Positions 35,878-48,467 are shown, counted from the first letter of the stretch. The stretch is 64,000 bases of DNA from Beta vulgaris subsp. vulgaris (GCF_026745355.1 NC_079203.1:4769362-4833361); one strand, 5' to 3'. Notes: generated by a model from the letters alone, not told the origin. Numbers and translations: made by a program.

Positions 35878-37112
35878 TATTTAAATGTAAAAATATTACT
35901 TTGTAAAATTTTGTTTAAATTTTGGATCAATCGGGTTCAACCCTAACCTTAATGTGAAATATTTGGATTAAACGAGCTCGAGTCGAAGAATCTTATTCAA
36001 AACTCAAATCGGATTATCGAATCAGGTTTTTTTTAAAAGTTTAATCAGCTACCTTTTATCATAACAATGATGATTTTGTAAAAAAAAGTTTCACATTTCA
36101 ATAAAAGTTTAATTTGAAATTGAATCCGATGGTTATGTAGCTATTTAAAAGTATTGATATTCCACTATGTAAATTCACATGTGCCATCTTCGGAATGATT
36201 TATGTTTGATTTTGAACAATTAGAGTGGGAAGGCAGCATAATGAAAAGGCAAAGTGGGGGAAGAAAAACAATAAGAGCATATATGGACAAATAACAAATC
36301 AACTAGAATCACTTTTTTTTTTCTTTTTCAAAAAATGATAGTAGTATATAGTAGCTTGGTAGCTGGGAACTTTTTATTTATTATAATTTGTTTAAAGAGA
36401 CGTAGATGGGAACTCTGATATGAATGTATAATGCATATGAATTATGATTAAGATTTCAAGATGCACCGACTCCTTTGTAGTCCACTCCTACCAAGTATCA
36501 ACCTCTCACACAATGACAAAAAAAAACTTGTATTTTCCTATAGATTTTAGATTTGATAAGTTACATACTAAGAACATATTTTGTCTACTCCCTCCAATTG
36601 TCAACAAGTATAGCTCTTGTTAAATTGGCATGAGTTAGAAATTACTTTTATGAGTTATAAGTCTCACTTAGATTCTGTTTTGTGGATTTATTTTTAGTTG
36701 AGCTCATTTCATACACTCTCTTATGTTCAGTTCATTTTAGTTCACTTTCTTGTAGTTCAGTTCTCTAAAAGAACGAGGTGGTATGCTAAAATTAGTTTCC
36801 TTTACCTTTCTTTTTTTGATATTGGCTAAAAGAAACAAATCTAAGCAGGTGTAACTGTAGAGTAACAAATTAAGTTCTCTCAGTAAATCTTTGCCACATT
36901 ATGCGCCTGAAGAGCATTAATGATTACCACATTACAAACATTACAAGATGCAACCAGTGAGAGTAGACCTTAGTGCCTAAATTTACTCGATAGTCTAGAG
37001 AACTTCAATAGATCCCTAGGTGAGCGTGAAAGAGGTAAACAAAGTGTCGATCTTAGGATAAAAAAAATCTAGAGGTTATGCAATAGTAATTGTTAGTCGA
37101 GTACAAACACTT
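35878..37112. other. Intergenic, AT-rich
   Basis: No gene is seen. A single CTCCCTCCAATTGTCAACAA phrase near 36592 suggests one end of another MITE, but its partner was not found. Confidence 0.4.
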
Positions 37113-37860
37113 GAGCAACTACAAGAGGGGGGTGAATTGTAGTTGGGGAGATTTTCTATTTTTTTGCGGAAATAAAAATTCTTTATCTTAGAAAGAGATA
37201 AATGCATAAACTTGAAAGAGATAATAACACGGGAATTTTTACAAGGAAAACTTCCTAGGCCCAATAGGAAGAAAAACCTTGACCACGAGGGATTTTGACT
37301 CAATTCTCTTTAATAAACTTTAGGCCAAAAGACTCTCTTTTGTACAACCTAAACTTGGACCTTCTCTGTTCCTTTAGGAACTTGTTCCCAGTCACCTTGT
37401 TCCCCCTGAACAAGTGACTTTCTCTCTTGACTTCACTAGAAGTCTTTCTTTCTCTCACTTTTCTTTCTCTTTCACTTTTTCTCGAAATGATTACAGATTT
37501 TGTCACACAACCTAATCTCTAATACAGTGTATAATAATGAAAGAAGAGATAGAACCGAAAAACACTTTCACTCAAAATATTACAATAAAATTCTGAAAGC
37601 TTAATCTTAAGTTTGTTACACACAACTATTTGTAGATAACAATTTTTCCCATGATCTTCTCCACGAACATAGTGGAGCTGAATTTCAGCCTCACTTCTTC
37701 CACGTTCTAGCTGTTGGCAAATCAGTTGGGAGCTATGCGATGGTTCCGAAACTTCAGCCATTATCACACGCCTTTGAAGTAGGCGTGCTGTTGTGGGTTG
37801 TTGTAGTTCCTAAAATCTAGGAACTACTTCAACAACCCTCCTTTTTAGGTGCTGCCAGTT
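37113..37860. mobile_element. Unclassified repeat, copy 2 of the family at 29309
   Basis: It starts CAACTACAAGAGGGGGGTGA and then follows the same order of words as copy 1: TTTGCGGAAATAAAA, ACTTCCTAGGCCCAATAGGA, TTGACCACGAGGGATTTTGA and TTTAGGCCAAA. It also contains short palindromes around GTTCC and GACTTC. The right edge is uncertain. No coding region was recognised. Confidence 0.5.
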
Positions 37861-38432
37861 TGTACCTTCGAAAGCTTCTCATCAAATAACCGTTTTAATT
37901 TGCTGCGCACAAACTAACTTCCAAGAGCATTATGGAATCACATAATTTCACAATATTTACGTCCATAATATAAATCATTTGTAACAAACACAAATAAAGT
38001 TAACAACTTAATTTTTGATTAACCTCCTAATCAATTCTCCATAAGTTATTAAACATAATATTTGTGATATTAAATAATAATAAACCTAAGAAAAAAATAA
38101 CAAACCTAAATTATAATGTAAATAAAACAAAAACAACTAAACCTAATAACATGAAATAAAAGAGATAAATCTAATAACACACGAAATAAAAGAAACTAAG
38201 TTAAGCAAAGATAATCTTTTATCATCATCAAAATAGTGAAACAACAGTAATTTTTCAGGTGGATGAAAGAAGCCTAGGTGTTTGGTTACTAGCGCTTGTA
38301 AATAGGTGGTGTTTTATTAGTATTGCGAAAATTTACATTAAATAAAAACCGAAATTACAACCAAACATGAAAAAATAGGTCATGTTGTTCCTACGCTTTA
38401 TCAATTTGTCGAAAAATCATAGTGGGTATTGT
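37861..38432. other. Intergenic, AT-rich
   Basis: The words AAACCTAA and TAATAACA recur in a loose array at 38085-38180. Nothing else was recognised. Confidence 0.45.
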
Positions 38433-39064
38433 TAGGGGAGTTTATGGGTGGTTAACCATCCCGAAATAACATTTCACTTCGGTAATCAAAAGTTTTTCGG
38501 TTCGCTCTTTTTTGCGAACTGTAACCGTCTAGACCGGTTAACCGTTTTTTCGGTATGAGTTTTCGGTTAACCATTAACTGTTATTTAAGTTACACTATTA
38601 TGTTTTACTTAATGTACATATATATTTTCAATTTTTTTGTGCATATATTTTAATACTATATATACTTTAATATAAAATGTATTATAAAGTGGATAATAAA
38701 TTCATTAGAAAACATAACTAACACTAAGAATTCACCCCATTTTCTAATTATAGTGTTTATATTAGTAATAGAGTTTTCAAATAATTACATACTTCCTCTA
38801 ATTGTTGTAATTTAGCAACAAATATTACAATTAATGTAATTGTTTGAAAATGTTTTACAGCAATTAAATAGAGAAAAAAATATCTTGGTATTTCGGCTAA
38901 CCGTTCATTCAAATATTATAACCGTAACCATAGCGTTTAACCGTTACATTTATCGATTCGGTAACCGTTTGTTAAAACTTTTTTTGTCGGTACGGTAACC
39001 AACCATTTAGACTGATTTGTTTTGGCATTTCGGTACGATTTCTCGATTTTTATGAATACCCTTA
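38433..39064. mobile_element. hAT-type MITE, family A, complete copy, inverted
   Basis: The left end is TAGGGGAGTTTATGGGTGGT and the right end, on the minus strand, TAAGGGTATTCATAAAAATC. The 8-bp target duplication is perfect: GGTATTGT at 38425-38432 and 39065-39072. It matches the element at 33811-34911 in reverse orientation, with shared words such as TACACTATTATGTTTTACTT and GTGCATATATTTTAATA, and lacks the nested insertion. It is 632 bp with no coding region. Confidence 0.93.
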
Positions 39065-39155
39065 GGTATTGTGTCAATATTTTGAAAGATAGCATTGTTA
39101 TATAGTTATATGAGTTCCAAAGCCTCCAAAGTATTGCTGAAAAGTAGGTGAAATA

Positions 39156-39416
39156 CTACCTCTGTTTTTTTTTTTTTACTTGCTACATTGTTGTGGTACT
39201 ATTTTCAAGATGTTATTTAACTCTTAATATCTCTTATTTCGTTTATGTAAAAATTATAAAATTTTGATATTATGAATCTACACGTCGAGACGAATCTAAC
39301 AAGAACACAAATGACTATATTTAATACTTTTACATATAAACTAATCAAAATAATCGGTAAAAGTTAGTGGCTTCGTTCCCAAAGCAACAATGTAGCAAGT
39401 AAAAAATCGGAGAGAG
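39156..39416. mobile_element. Stowaway-like MITE
   Basis: It begins TA/CTACCTCTGTTTTTTTTT and ends ATCGGAGAGAG/TA, with TTGCTACATTGTTG and CAACAATGTAGCAAGTAA as sub-terminal inverted repeats. An inner phrase around GAATCTAACAAGAACAC links it to the elements at 22627 and 35621. It directly abuts the next MITE. Confidence 0.75.
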
Positions 39417-39418
39417 TA

Positions 39419-39688
39419 ATATGTTTTTTTAATTGCTACATATCCTTAGATGGTTGTTTCTTTTAAGTGATACATTGTTTAAACCTTTCGTATTCAGGGT
39501 ATTTGGTCCACCAAAAAGTAATACTATTATATTTTTTTCTCTTTTTTCACCAAAAGTACTATTTTTTCATTTTCCCCATTATTTTATATTAAATAGGTCA
39601 AAAAGTACCCTTCATAAAACCTGAAAATGACACTGCCAAAACTCTTGTGCATAATACAATGTAGCAATTATAAAGAAATAGAGGGAAA
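39419..39688. mobile_element. Stowaway-like MITE, family 2, copy 2
   Basis: It carries AATTGCTACAT on the left and ATGTAGCAATTATAAAG..AGAGGGA on the right, and matches the element at 33416 in reverse orientation (CCACCAAAAAGTA, TTATTTTATATTAAAT, AAAAGTACCC). The outermost left bases look lost, perhaps through joining to the MITE at 39156. Confidence 0.6.
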
Positions 39689-39728
39689 ACTATTGACGCC
39701 ATCCTCGATATGATAAAGGAGGTTACAA

Positions 39729-39822
39729 TGTTGAATAGTAAAATATTTAAAAGTATTAGTGTAATATTGTATGTACACAGGATAGAAAGTAATCATATTC
39801 GTATTAGGTCTAGATTATAACC

Positions 39823-39916
<94 letters not shown>

Positions 39917-39972
39917 AGTGATGACTGGGTTAACCTAATCAGGCTAGCACAGTTATTCTCCACACTTGTACA
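39729..39972 (+). repeat. 5' LTR of a second copia element, with TG microsatellite
   Basis: The sequence runs from TGTTGAATAG to CTTGTACA, the usual TG...CA limits, and is followed at once by a primer-binding site. A TG microsatellite of about 90 bp sits in its middle. No right LTR was found in this window. Confidence 0.65.
39824..39914 (+). repeat. (TG)n microsatellite
   Basis: About 45 TG units with one break (a TTG) near 39865, followed by GAGAG. Confidence 0.98.
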
Positions 39973-39984
39973 TGGTATCAGAGC
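39973..39984 (+). promoter_or_regulatory. Primer-binding site, initiator-Met tRNA type
   Basis: TGGTATCAGAGC follows the LTR end directly and equals the standard plant copia primer site. Confidence 0.9.
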
Positions 39985-40015
39985 CTAGGTTAACCTAACT
40001 TTTTTGTTCTCCTCC

Positions 40016-40348
40016 ATGTTTTCTTCCTTCGGCCTTCCGTCCACCACTATGGACGTTGTTGTTGCCTCGTCATCCACGTCGCAGCCCACGCGTGACTCCC
40101 TTGCTTCGACAAGTATGCTGGCCTCCATGACTTATGCTACTGGGTTCACCACCACCCAGCCCACCGTATCCGCCTCCCTCTTTGGCGCGTCTCAGCCACA
40201 GGTCACGGCGCAAGTCAGCACCCTCAACGTGTGTCACCCCGTTTTCCACCGAGTTTCCACCACCCGATTTTGCAGCCCTCTTATATGGGTGCTTCCCATA
40301 GTTTCGACCGCTACTAGTGTTTCGTCGCCGGCTTTTAGCCTCGCATAG
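40016..40348 (+). pseudogene. Copia gag 5' fragment
   Basis: An open frame from the ATG at 40016 gives a Ser/Thr/Ala-rich chain (for example MDVVVASSSTSQPTRDSLAS and TYATGFTTTQPTVSASLFGA), as commonly seen at the variable N-terminus of copia Gag. Its place just after LTR and primer site supports this. The conserved Gag core, and all pol domains, are missing; the sequence soon becomes AT-rich and unrelated, so the element is truncated. Confidence 0.55.
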
Positions 40349-41470
40349 TTGTCTGTGCCTAATTTCACTAATCTGGTAACCATTACTCTCTCTTCTCTTG
40401 AAGATTATATTTCATAGAAAACACAAATTACTTGCTTGCTTCTTTCCCATCAATTGCTTGGTATAGTCGATGACTATTTTTCGTATGTTTTAAGCCGGTT
40501 TTGCAAAGACTATATATAGGGTTTTAATAATTTCTGATTGGATCATCTTATTTTCTTCGTTTTTTTAGGTTTAAACACTTAGTTTTTCTCTCTAGTTTTT
40601 TGTTAACTCTTTGCTTGGGAAGATTATAAAGATCATCGATTTCACTTCAATTGTTCTAATCATTCGGTATTTTTTCTACTTGATCTGTTTAGATAAATTA
40701 TTCTATATATTTTCATTATGTTTATTGTGTCCTTCAATATCATGAGTGAGTAGTCTTTTTCTAGGGTTTAGTGAGAAAAGTCATCTTTATACCTATTTAG
40801 TTATGGTTTAAAAGGTTTTCGATGTTTGGATTGAATTAGAGTTAGTTCTTATTATTCTGTTATAATTGTTTAATTCATGAAATTGTGTAATATAATGGGT
40901 TATAATTAATTTAGCTAATAAGAGTTAGAATTGAAATATCGTACTCATTAGAGGCTTGTTACAATTGGTAGATCTGATTATGTTGAACGATCATAAAAAG
41001 ATATATCATAAAGATAACCCAAAATATTGTAAAATTGTAAAATTTCATATAAAAATGATATATGAAATGCAAAAAGAAAAAATCACAAGAATATATATTA
41101 CTGCTAAATAACTAATAAAAATTGAGATTTTTTTATTTGAATATTAACTAAAATAAATTATGCAAAAAGATAACCAAGTCGGCTCAATACCCAAACCATA
41201 ACCAATTTTTTATTCCTTGAATTCGATCACCAGATTAGACCGACTCAAGTTTCAGTTTGAAACTATAGGAACCGATTCCAACCAAATTCGAGACCAATTA
41301 TAAATGTTTCAATCAAGTATCCAGTCCTTATCCCTAAATTCTTGCAAAATTCAAGTCCTTATTACTACATTTAACTCACTATTTATTAGTCTCACTGTTA
41401 TAATTTTTTTAAAAAAACATCACTTATCCGTAAAAAAACAATAAAAAATCATTATCGTACCAAGTTTCCA
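40349..41470. other. Intergenic
   Basis: AT-rich DNA between the truncated copia element and the promoter region of the next gene. No gene or repeat end was recognised. Confidence 0.45.
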
Positions 41471-42130
41471 TGTTAATAAAACATCTACTCTCTCTCTTCA
41501 CTCTCCAGTCTATACAGTGTTTGCTGGTCTGTTCGTCATCTAGCACCAATTTCAGATACCCAACTCTTCACTTTCTCTCTCCTCTCTTCCCCACCACTTT
41601 CTTTTAAAATTACTCTTTACTCTTCTCCTTTGTAAATTTTTTAAACAACCACAAAATCCAACCTTTAATTATTAAATAAACTAAAATAAAAACACTGTAC
41701 TACATTTTTAGTAGTAAAACCAAACAAAACCACATGTACTTGAGCTCTCCCACAAGATCTGTACTCCCTCATCTTCTCTTAACCTTGGAGTTTTTCTGAC
41801 AAACTTCTCCAGCAAAACCCAGGTTTTCTTTTTTCCTCCTTTTATATTAATGTACCCTAAAATGTTTTATCTGTTTTTTTTTATAATAAAGTTTAGTTTT
41901 TTTGGGTTCATAAATGATTTTAGCAAAATACCCTGCTTTGATTTTGAATTATTAGCAGCATTTCCTTTCTGGGTATTTGTGTTTTGCTAGATCTGGGTTT
42001 TAATTGATCTTAAATTAGGTTCTTTGAAGTTCATCTTTGAGCTGCTGTTGTTGCTAATTTTGGAGTGTTATGGGTGAAAAAAAGCAAAGTTTTTGAGAAT
42101 AACTGGTTGATTACTTTATACCCATTTCAG
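41471..42130 (+). promoter_or_regulatory. 5' leader and leader intron of the CIP7-related gene
   Basis: The stretch 41485-41820 is rich in CTCTCT and CTTC words, typical of plant 5' leaders. A leader intron is likely at 41823-42130: donor AAACCCAG/GTTTTC and acceptor CCATTTCAG/GTTTTG, after which the ATG lies 45 bases on. No TATA box is assigned. Confidence 0.55.
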
Positions 42131-42174
42131 GTTTTGAGGCGTTGAAATCTGAAGTTTTGGTGAATCATTTAAAA

Positions 42175-45100
42175 ATGGAGTCTGAAATTGCAGCTGATGC
42201 ATTACTAGATTATGTTACATTTCAAATTTTGCCAGAAAACAGGTCAGATTTTCTGCCCCCACTTCTTATGTTAATTGTTTGTTTAGTTGTTTTAAAGCTT
42301 TTGCATATGCTTAATTGGGTTTGTTTAATTAGTGTTTTTCATTTCAATATTTGTTTTTTGGGGTTGTAATGATATGGTTCAAGATTCTGGGTAGTGGGGT
42401 CATTGAGTTTTAGAATAGTTATTCTTTTGGGTCTTCTTCAAGCTTTATGATCTGGAATTCAAACTGTCAATCAAATGTTTGTCTTTGGTTTGATTTCTAA
42501 ATATGGAAAAATCTGTTGTTGCACAAGAATGGTTTATGTGTCGGCAGTTGACCCTGTTCTTTTATTCAAGTGACATCTTTCTATTCTTGTGAATCTCAAT
42601 CTGAATTGGGTGCAAGGGTACAAGCAAATTCTACTTGAATCTTAGCAATCTGCAAGCTAAAAAGTTCTCATTCAATGTTTCCGAACTGCGAAAGCGATTT
42701 TCAATTTCAATAGTGTAGGATGTTGTGAGTTTGATGGTACAAAGTGTGCACATGAGTCATGAGTTTTATTCATACATCTAGATCTTGTCATCTGCTTCAA
42801 TGGTGAACAGGGAGGATATTTTCTACTGTTTCTTCATGCCATTTCTTCACTCTTAAGTCTTAAGTGTGATGTCATTAACTTGACACATTTTGGTGCTTTT
42901 TTTATTATCTTTTTGATCCGATGTTGACTTGCACATCTGAAATTCCGGGTCAGATGATTGACTTTTACATTTTATATTTGATATAAATGATCATAATCAT
43001 GAAGTAGAATATACAATTATGTATGTCATCATCTACTTACTGTTTAGCTTTTACGGCTCGTTCAATGTAAGATGTTTGTAGCAGAGGGTTTTGCATGTTG
43101 TAAATCTAAGCTCTAACTAGAAGTATCTGAATATAAAAAAAAACCATTTCTTTCATTTCAGATATGGCGCATGCATATGTAGTGAGGAGAAAGAGGAAAT
43201 GGTTGGGGATGGTCCTCTTGAGCAGCTCTTGGAACATGTACCCTACATAAAGGATCAAATCGTTAAAGGATCCTGTGATAACTTCAAATTAGAGTTACCC
43301 AATCCCACTGGTGACAACGGATGGTTCACAAAAGCCACGTTAACGAGGTCTTGATCTATGGAGTTGTTTTTTTTCTCTTACTCTTTACTGAGGGCTTTGT
43401 TTAAGTAACTTATGCGCGTGCAGGTTTCTTCATGTGATTGGTTCCCCAGATGCACTTAATAAGTCAATTGCTGTCAGTAACGAGATGTCCCAGCTGGAGG
43501 AAACGAGAAAGTTTCATCTTTCATTACATACCCAGGTATATGATATGTCACAACTCACTCCTTCAGATTTTCCCTTTTGGTATCACTTGATTCTGATACT
43601 AACTTGCTGCAAACGGCAAAATGGATGTGTGCTGGTTGGCTACAGGGCGATAGGAGTGCGTCATCAGATAACTCAAAGTAATTAGTCTCAATTTCTAGTT
43701 TCTTTTAATAATATATCTTTCCTCATTTGAGTCTTTGGACATTTCGCTTGGAGCACATTCACTGAACCATAGGTGTGAATGCAACTGCTAGGGATGAGTT
43801 AGTTCGGGCGATGGACTCCAGAATTGCAGCGTTGACAGAAGAACTGGTTTCAAATTTCAACGTAGCAGCTGGAGCTGCATTCTCCACTCGTGAGATGATT
43901 GATCTCCAAGGATTTTGTCAACACTTTGGTGATGTAGATGTCAGGTATATAGCATTAACCTATTTGTAGGTTCTATTTTTTGCCTCTACAATGTAGATTA
44001 ATACAAATATCTGATTTCCTTTTTACTTTGTTTATAACCGTGTATGTTCAGAAATTTACTGTTGAAGTTGTCAGAAAGGAGTCCTAAAGGTCAGACCATT
44101 GTCTCTGAGAACAAAAAGAAGTCTCCTGTACCATTTGTGTCAAAAAGTGACTTTGTAAACAAGATTAGTGGAAATATCCATATATCGGGACAATCAAATT
44201 CACTGAAACCTGTACAATACAATGCATCGCCAGCAAAAGCTGCTGAGATTGAGAGGCAAAGCTCGGCAGGAAGTGATGACTCATCCTTCTCAAGTGAGGA
44301 TGATCAGCCATCTGCTGTTGAAAGAAGCCGAACTCTTGTAAGATCCGCTTCTCCACGGCGATCTGCATCTCCAATGCGAAAGATCCAAATAGGTAGGTCG
44401 GGATCTCGTCGGACTCCTGCCCTTACTATTAAAAGCCTTCCACATTTTCCTGCCAGAGAGAGAATTTCGTCTTACAGGGATTCAGGCAATGATGGTACAT
44501 CGGAAGAGCATGGGGAACCTAACAAAAAGACAGAGATCAATGTGACTAGGATGAGTGTCCAAGATGCTATCAGTCTGTTTGAAAGCAGACAGCGAGATCA
44601 AACAGTTGAGAGTCAGAAAAAGTCTGCAATGGATAATTCTACAAACACAAACAAGGCGGTGTTAAGGAGATGGAGTTCTGGGATGAGCGAGTCTCAAAAG
44701 TCCATGACTCAGAACACAATGGAGTATACAACTTCAGAGAATAATGCTGAAGAAGAGGATGCTCAAAGAAGGGAAGAAATAAATCTGGATACATTTCCTC
44801 CCGAAATTCAGGAGTTGGAGGAGACTATGAAAGTTAATATGGAATTAGAGGAAAGCAAAAGTATTGCAGTAAACCCAAGTGAAGATGAGGGTCCATTGAG
44901 TCAGACGGAGGAGACGTGTGAAAAATTAGATTCTGCTGAATGGAACAGAAAAAAAGAAGAAGAATTGAACAAGATGCTGATGAAATTTGCAGAGTATAAT
45001 AACCTCAGCAATCAAAAGAACACAGAGCCCGATAACAACAAAATCCGTGTTCCTAGCTTGGGGCAAAGTGTTGGACTTAATGGTCACCGAAAGGAGAAGA

Positions 45101-46879
45101 AAGATGAAAAACTGACCGGGGAGAAGTCTGGAAAGAGAGTAGAAAAACAGTCTGGCATCAAAACAAAGCAAAGAGTTCCAGATAAGCCTAAGCCAGAAAA
45201 TTCTTCTGCTAGGGCTACTGATATAGGAAAGAAACTCCCTGCAAGCAGAACTCCAAATATCAACAAAAATGCGCCCGTCTCTTTGAACTCCAAAAAGGAA
45301 TCACCGAAACCGGTTGTGCAGAAGAAGGTCCCATCTAAATATTCTCCCCTGCCTGCCACTAGGAAATCATGGCCATCAACACCTTCCCCAAGAACCACAG
45401 GGGCTTTGCCAACTAAAAGTCCAACAGTAACACCCTCTTCAGTTACATCAGTATCTCGTCAAAAATCTCAATCTGTAACACCTCGTCAGAAACCCCAATC
45501 ACCTGTGCCAGTTTCACGGCCTATCCCCAAGTTAGAAAAACCCCAGCCACAGCAGAAAGATTTTAAAAAGCAACAGCTTGATACGAAAAAGAATTTGAAG
45601 AAAGTGGATGACAGTAAAACCAGCGCGGTGCCGAAACGTGGTAAAACATCAAAGATAAAACCATCGGTGGTTCCTGAAAAGGCTGCTGCTGCTGCTGCTG
45701 TGAGTCCAGCAAAAGCAGTTGTTCGTAAGAAGGTGACAAAGAAGAGTAGTGTGGTACCACTTGAGGTGAAGTCATCTGTTCGCAAGGTCTCAGAAAAAAG
45801 CCCCGCAAGAAGTCCTGCTAGTCAAAAGAGAGAGATCCCTCAAGTGGATGAAACTTTGAGCAAATCTGAAGATCCTGTTAATGATGAAGAGAATGTTGAG
45901 ACTGTTACTTCAGATACAATTCATTTGGTAATGCCTCAAGAATTGGAAACCCAGAATGATCATCTTGAACTAAAAGGAGAATCAGAAACTAAAAATCCTG
46001 AAAATGGTGATGGAACAGAGTTTTCCTTTGAAGCCCCTGCTCAAGGTGATGGTGAGAGAATATTGGAGTCGCCAGCAAAGATTCAGATTCAGCTGGCACA
46101 AGAGTCACTAATATCACCAGCTGCTTGGGTGGAAAGCGATCCGCAAGACACAACTGTTCCAATTGGTAACAGCTCCGACTCATCTTTGGCAAATCTTGAT
46201 GAAGTGCCCTTACCTGGAACGAGAGTACGTCATTCACTATCGCAGATGCTACTAGAAGAAACCAGTGAACCTGATATAATTGAGTGGGGAAATGCTGAAC
46301 ATCCGCCTTCCATGGTTTATCAGAAAGATGCTCCGAAAGGCTTTAAGAGACTTCTGAAGTTTGCTCGAAAGAATAAAGAAACTAATGGAGCTACTTGGGC
46401 AAGCCCGTATACTTCTGAAGGAGAGGATGATGGCGATGAATATAGAAACCTTGGTAAGAGAAACTCAGACAATTTGCTGAAGGTTGCTCTTCATTCAAAC
46501 TATGCAGAAGGTTTTCTGTCTGATTCTGAACCGCAATCTGGTACGTCTGCTTCTCTTCACTTAGATTATTTCCCAGTTTAAACTATAACAGCTTACGTTT
46601 GACAACATAGCCCAGCATTTTTCCGTTTCATGAAAACTTCACTGTTAGAAATGACAAATATTGTTCTTGTATGTAGCACGATCGAACGCAAGCAACAGCT
46701 CTGCTAGAAGTTCAAATAAGTTCCAAGATGGCCACGCATCTTCTAAAGGTCAGTATTATACTAAAAACAGTCGCTTCTTTCTGAAACTGCCTAACATTTT
46801 TTTAGTAATTTGTGTCTACTGTTATTTTTCAGGTGCACGATCTTTCTTCTCTCTGTCAGCATTCCGCGGCAAAAATTGA
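42175..46879 (+). CDS. COP1-interacting protein 7-related protein
   Basis: Eight coding exons: 42175-42242, 43162-43347, 43424-43535, 43646-43677, 43792-43944, 44052-46540, 46677-46748 and 46833-46879. Total 3159 bp, 1052 aa. The N-terminus has LLDYVTFQILPENRYGACIC, then GWFTKATLTRFLHVIGSP and EMSQLEETRKFHL; exon 5 gives DELVRAMDSRIAALTEEL and QGFCQHFGDVDVRNLLLKLS. These follow the layout of the Arabidopsis CIP7/At5g43310 family. The 2.5-kb sixth exon encodes a disordered Ser/Pro/Lys-rich region with RSASPRRSASPMRK, a MSVQDAISLFESRQRDQ motif, and basic Pro-rich tracts. The end, ARSFFSLSAFRGKN, is the family's C-terminal signature. CIP7 in Arabidopsis binds COP1 and promotes light-regulated and chloroplast genes; whether this paralogue does so is inferred. 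Acceptor of exon 5 is ambiguous (43775 region opens the wrong phase; 43792 keeps the frame). The ATG at 42175 precedes the conserved start. Confidence 0.9.
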
Positions 46880-48467
46880 GACTGCCTTGTGAACGTCAGG
46901 GAGATGCCTAATTTTTGGGATAATAATTCATTGTGTGGTTTGCTCCCTTTTGTATGCTAAATATTTTCCTTGTGCAGTTTATTAATTTGTATCAAGCAAT
47001 GCAGTGTAATGTTATTATTCAATGGCATTCTTCGGTGATCTGGATGATCCAGAATGTATATGTAAAATGTAGAGTGAGCAACAAGAGAGATCTTCTAGGA
47101 CATAGAACAGGCTGTGTAGAGATTACATGTTTCCAGTTCAGAAATACTACTTACATTACATAGTTTACCCTTATTGATATTTCTAAGCTCCTCGCTGTTT
47201 GCTTTATAGCCAAATACTCTATTGCCTTGTATGCAAAGTAACATGAATATTTAACACGTGACAGGTTGTATTCTTCTGTGATAGAGAACACAATGAACCA
47301 AAAAAGGTCCCCGGCATAATATTACAGTACAATGCTAACAATAGAAAGATGAAGATTCTCAAGTGATATTATCCTTCCACAATATGAGCAAACCAAAATG
47401 TCCTGACTGTCCATCCAAACATCATAGACAGTTAAGTTTACACGATACGTAATGAAAAGTGCATTTTTTAACAGAAGATATTTTACATGTGTATTTGATA
47501 TTACATCACTAAGCCACTAGATAGAATAGCTAAACATAAGTTCACTCGAGAATTAAACTGTTAATTAAAAGATACCAGAAGAACTCCTTCAGCAAATGAA
47601 GCATGGAGTACAAAACCCAAAAAGATCAATGCAAAACAGCAGGTTTGCATATTTACAAACTGAATCTGGTGAAAAAATTGTTTAAATCCTGCATCTCCAG
47701 CTATTAAATATTAAGCCAACTACTGGAGCAGCTACTCGATGCAGATCTTGTTGCAAACCAAAAGCACACCAACCGTTGCCATGAACGCTAGCATACTTGG
47801 GATATCGACTATTATAACCTCACACCAAAGATATACCAGAAGCATGATAAGCCCGACCAGATCACAACAAATTCTAATGTAAGCGAAGTTATCCCCTCTG
47901 ACAGCACACCAGAAAGGCAGAAACTGAATGCCAAAGAAGCATAGGAAGTTCTCAGATCTGACATGGCCCTGCTGCAAAGCTTGAAATCATAATGCAGGTC
48001 AAGGATGTTAAGGTGTATCAGTGTATGTGGCTTTGGTGTAGCTCAACTGACCACCTAGGCAAACTGTCAACTTTTTGGGAAGTTTGGCTGTCAGACAGTG
48101 ACAATCTATCATCATACCACGAGGTCCTTAGTTAACATTGATCATGTTTGTGCCCCAATGCTTGACAGTTAATAGTGGGGCTTCTGTTCACACATTCATG
48201 ACAGGGCTTCCAATGTGCAGACTGTACAACAATAGAAGAAACCGGATTACATGATAGATAATGAAAAAACACTTGTGCCAAACCAATCGTATTCCACCTC
48301 CCCTCTTGAAAAATGTCCCAACGAGTCCATCCAAACATCAGACGGTTAAGTTTGCAAAACTAGTTGCTTTGTATAAAAAGGACCGGGTAGCATACCTGCA
48401 TGATTTACATGAAGTAGAAGTATCATGATCTGCCTCCATCGGTGAGGTTTGCATATAAGTAGGAGTA
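46880..48467. other. Region between two convergent genes
   Basis: It holds the 3' UTRs of the CIP7-related gene (from the left) and the TPR-SET gene (from the right); I cannot place their ends. A minus-strand open frame of 81 codons at 47732-47977 is hydrophobic (for example LVGLIMLLVYLWCEVIIVD) but matches nothing I know. A phrase of about 45 bp with GTCCATCCAAACATCA and GTTAAGTTT occurs near 47407 and 48325. A duplicated phrase (TAG.AGTATCA.G.TCTGC) lies at about 48414 and 48457, next to the TPR-SET stop. Confidence 0.4.

Noticed and set aside
45084..45808. Several minus-strand frames of 80-104 codons
   Set aside because: They are antisense to the large low-complexity exon of the CIP7-related gene, which has a clear family match and correct splicing.
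47732..47977. Hydrophobic 81-codon minus-strand frame
   Set aside because: No family resemblance, no clear splice partner, and a second frame over the same bases is equally hydrophobic. More likely 3' UTR or intergenic sequence.
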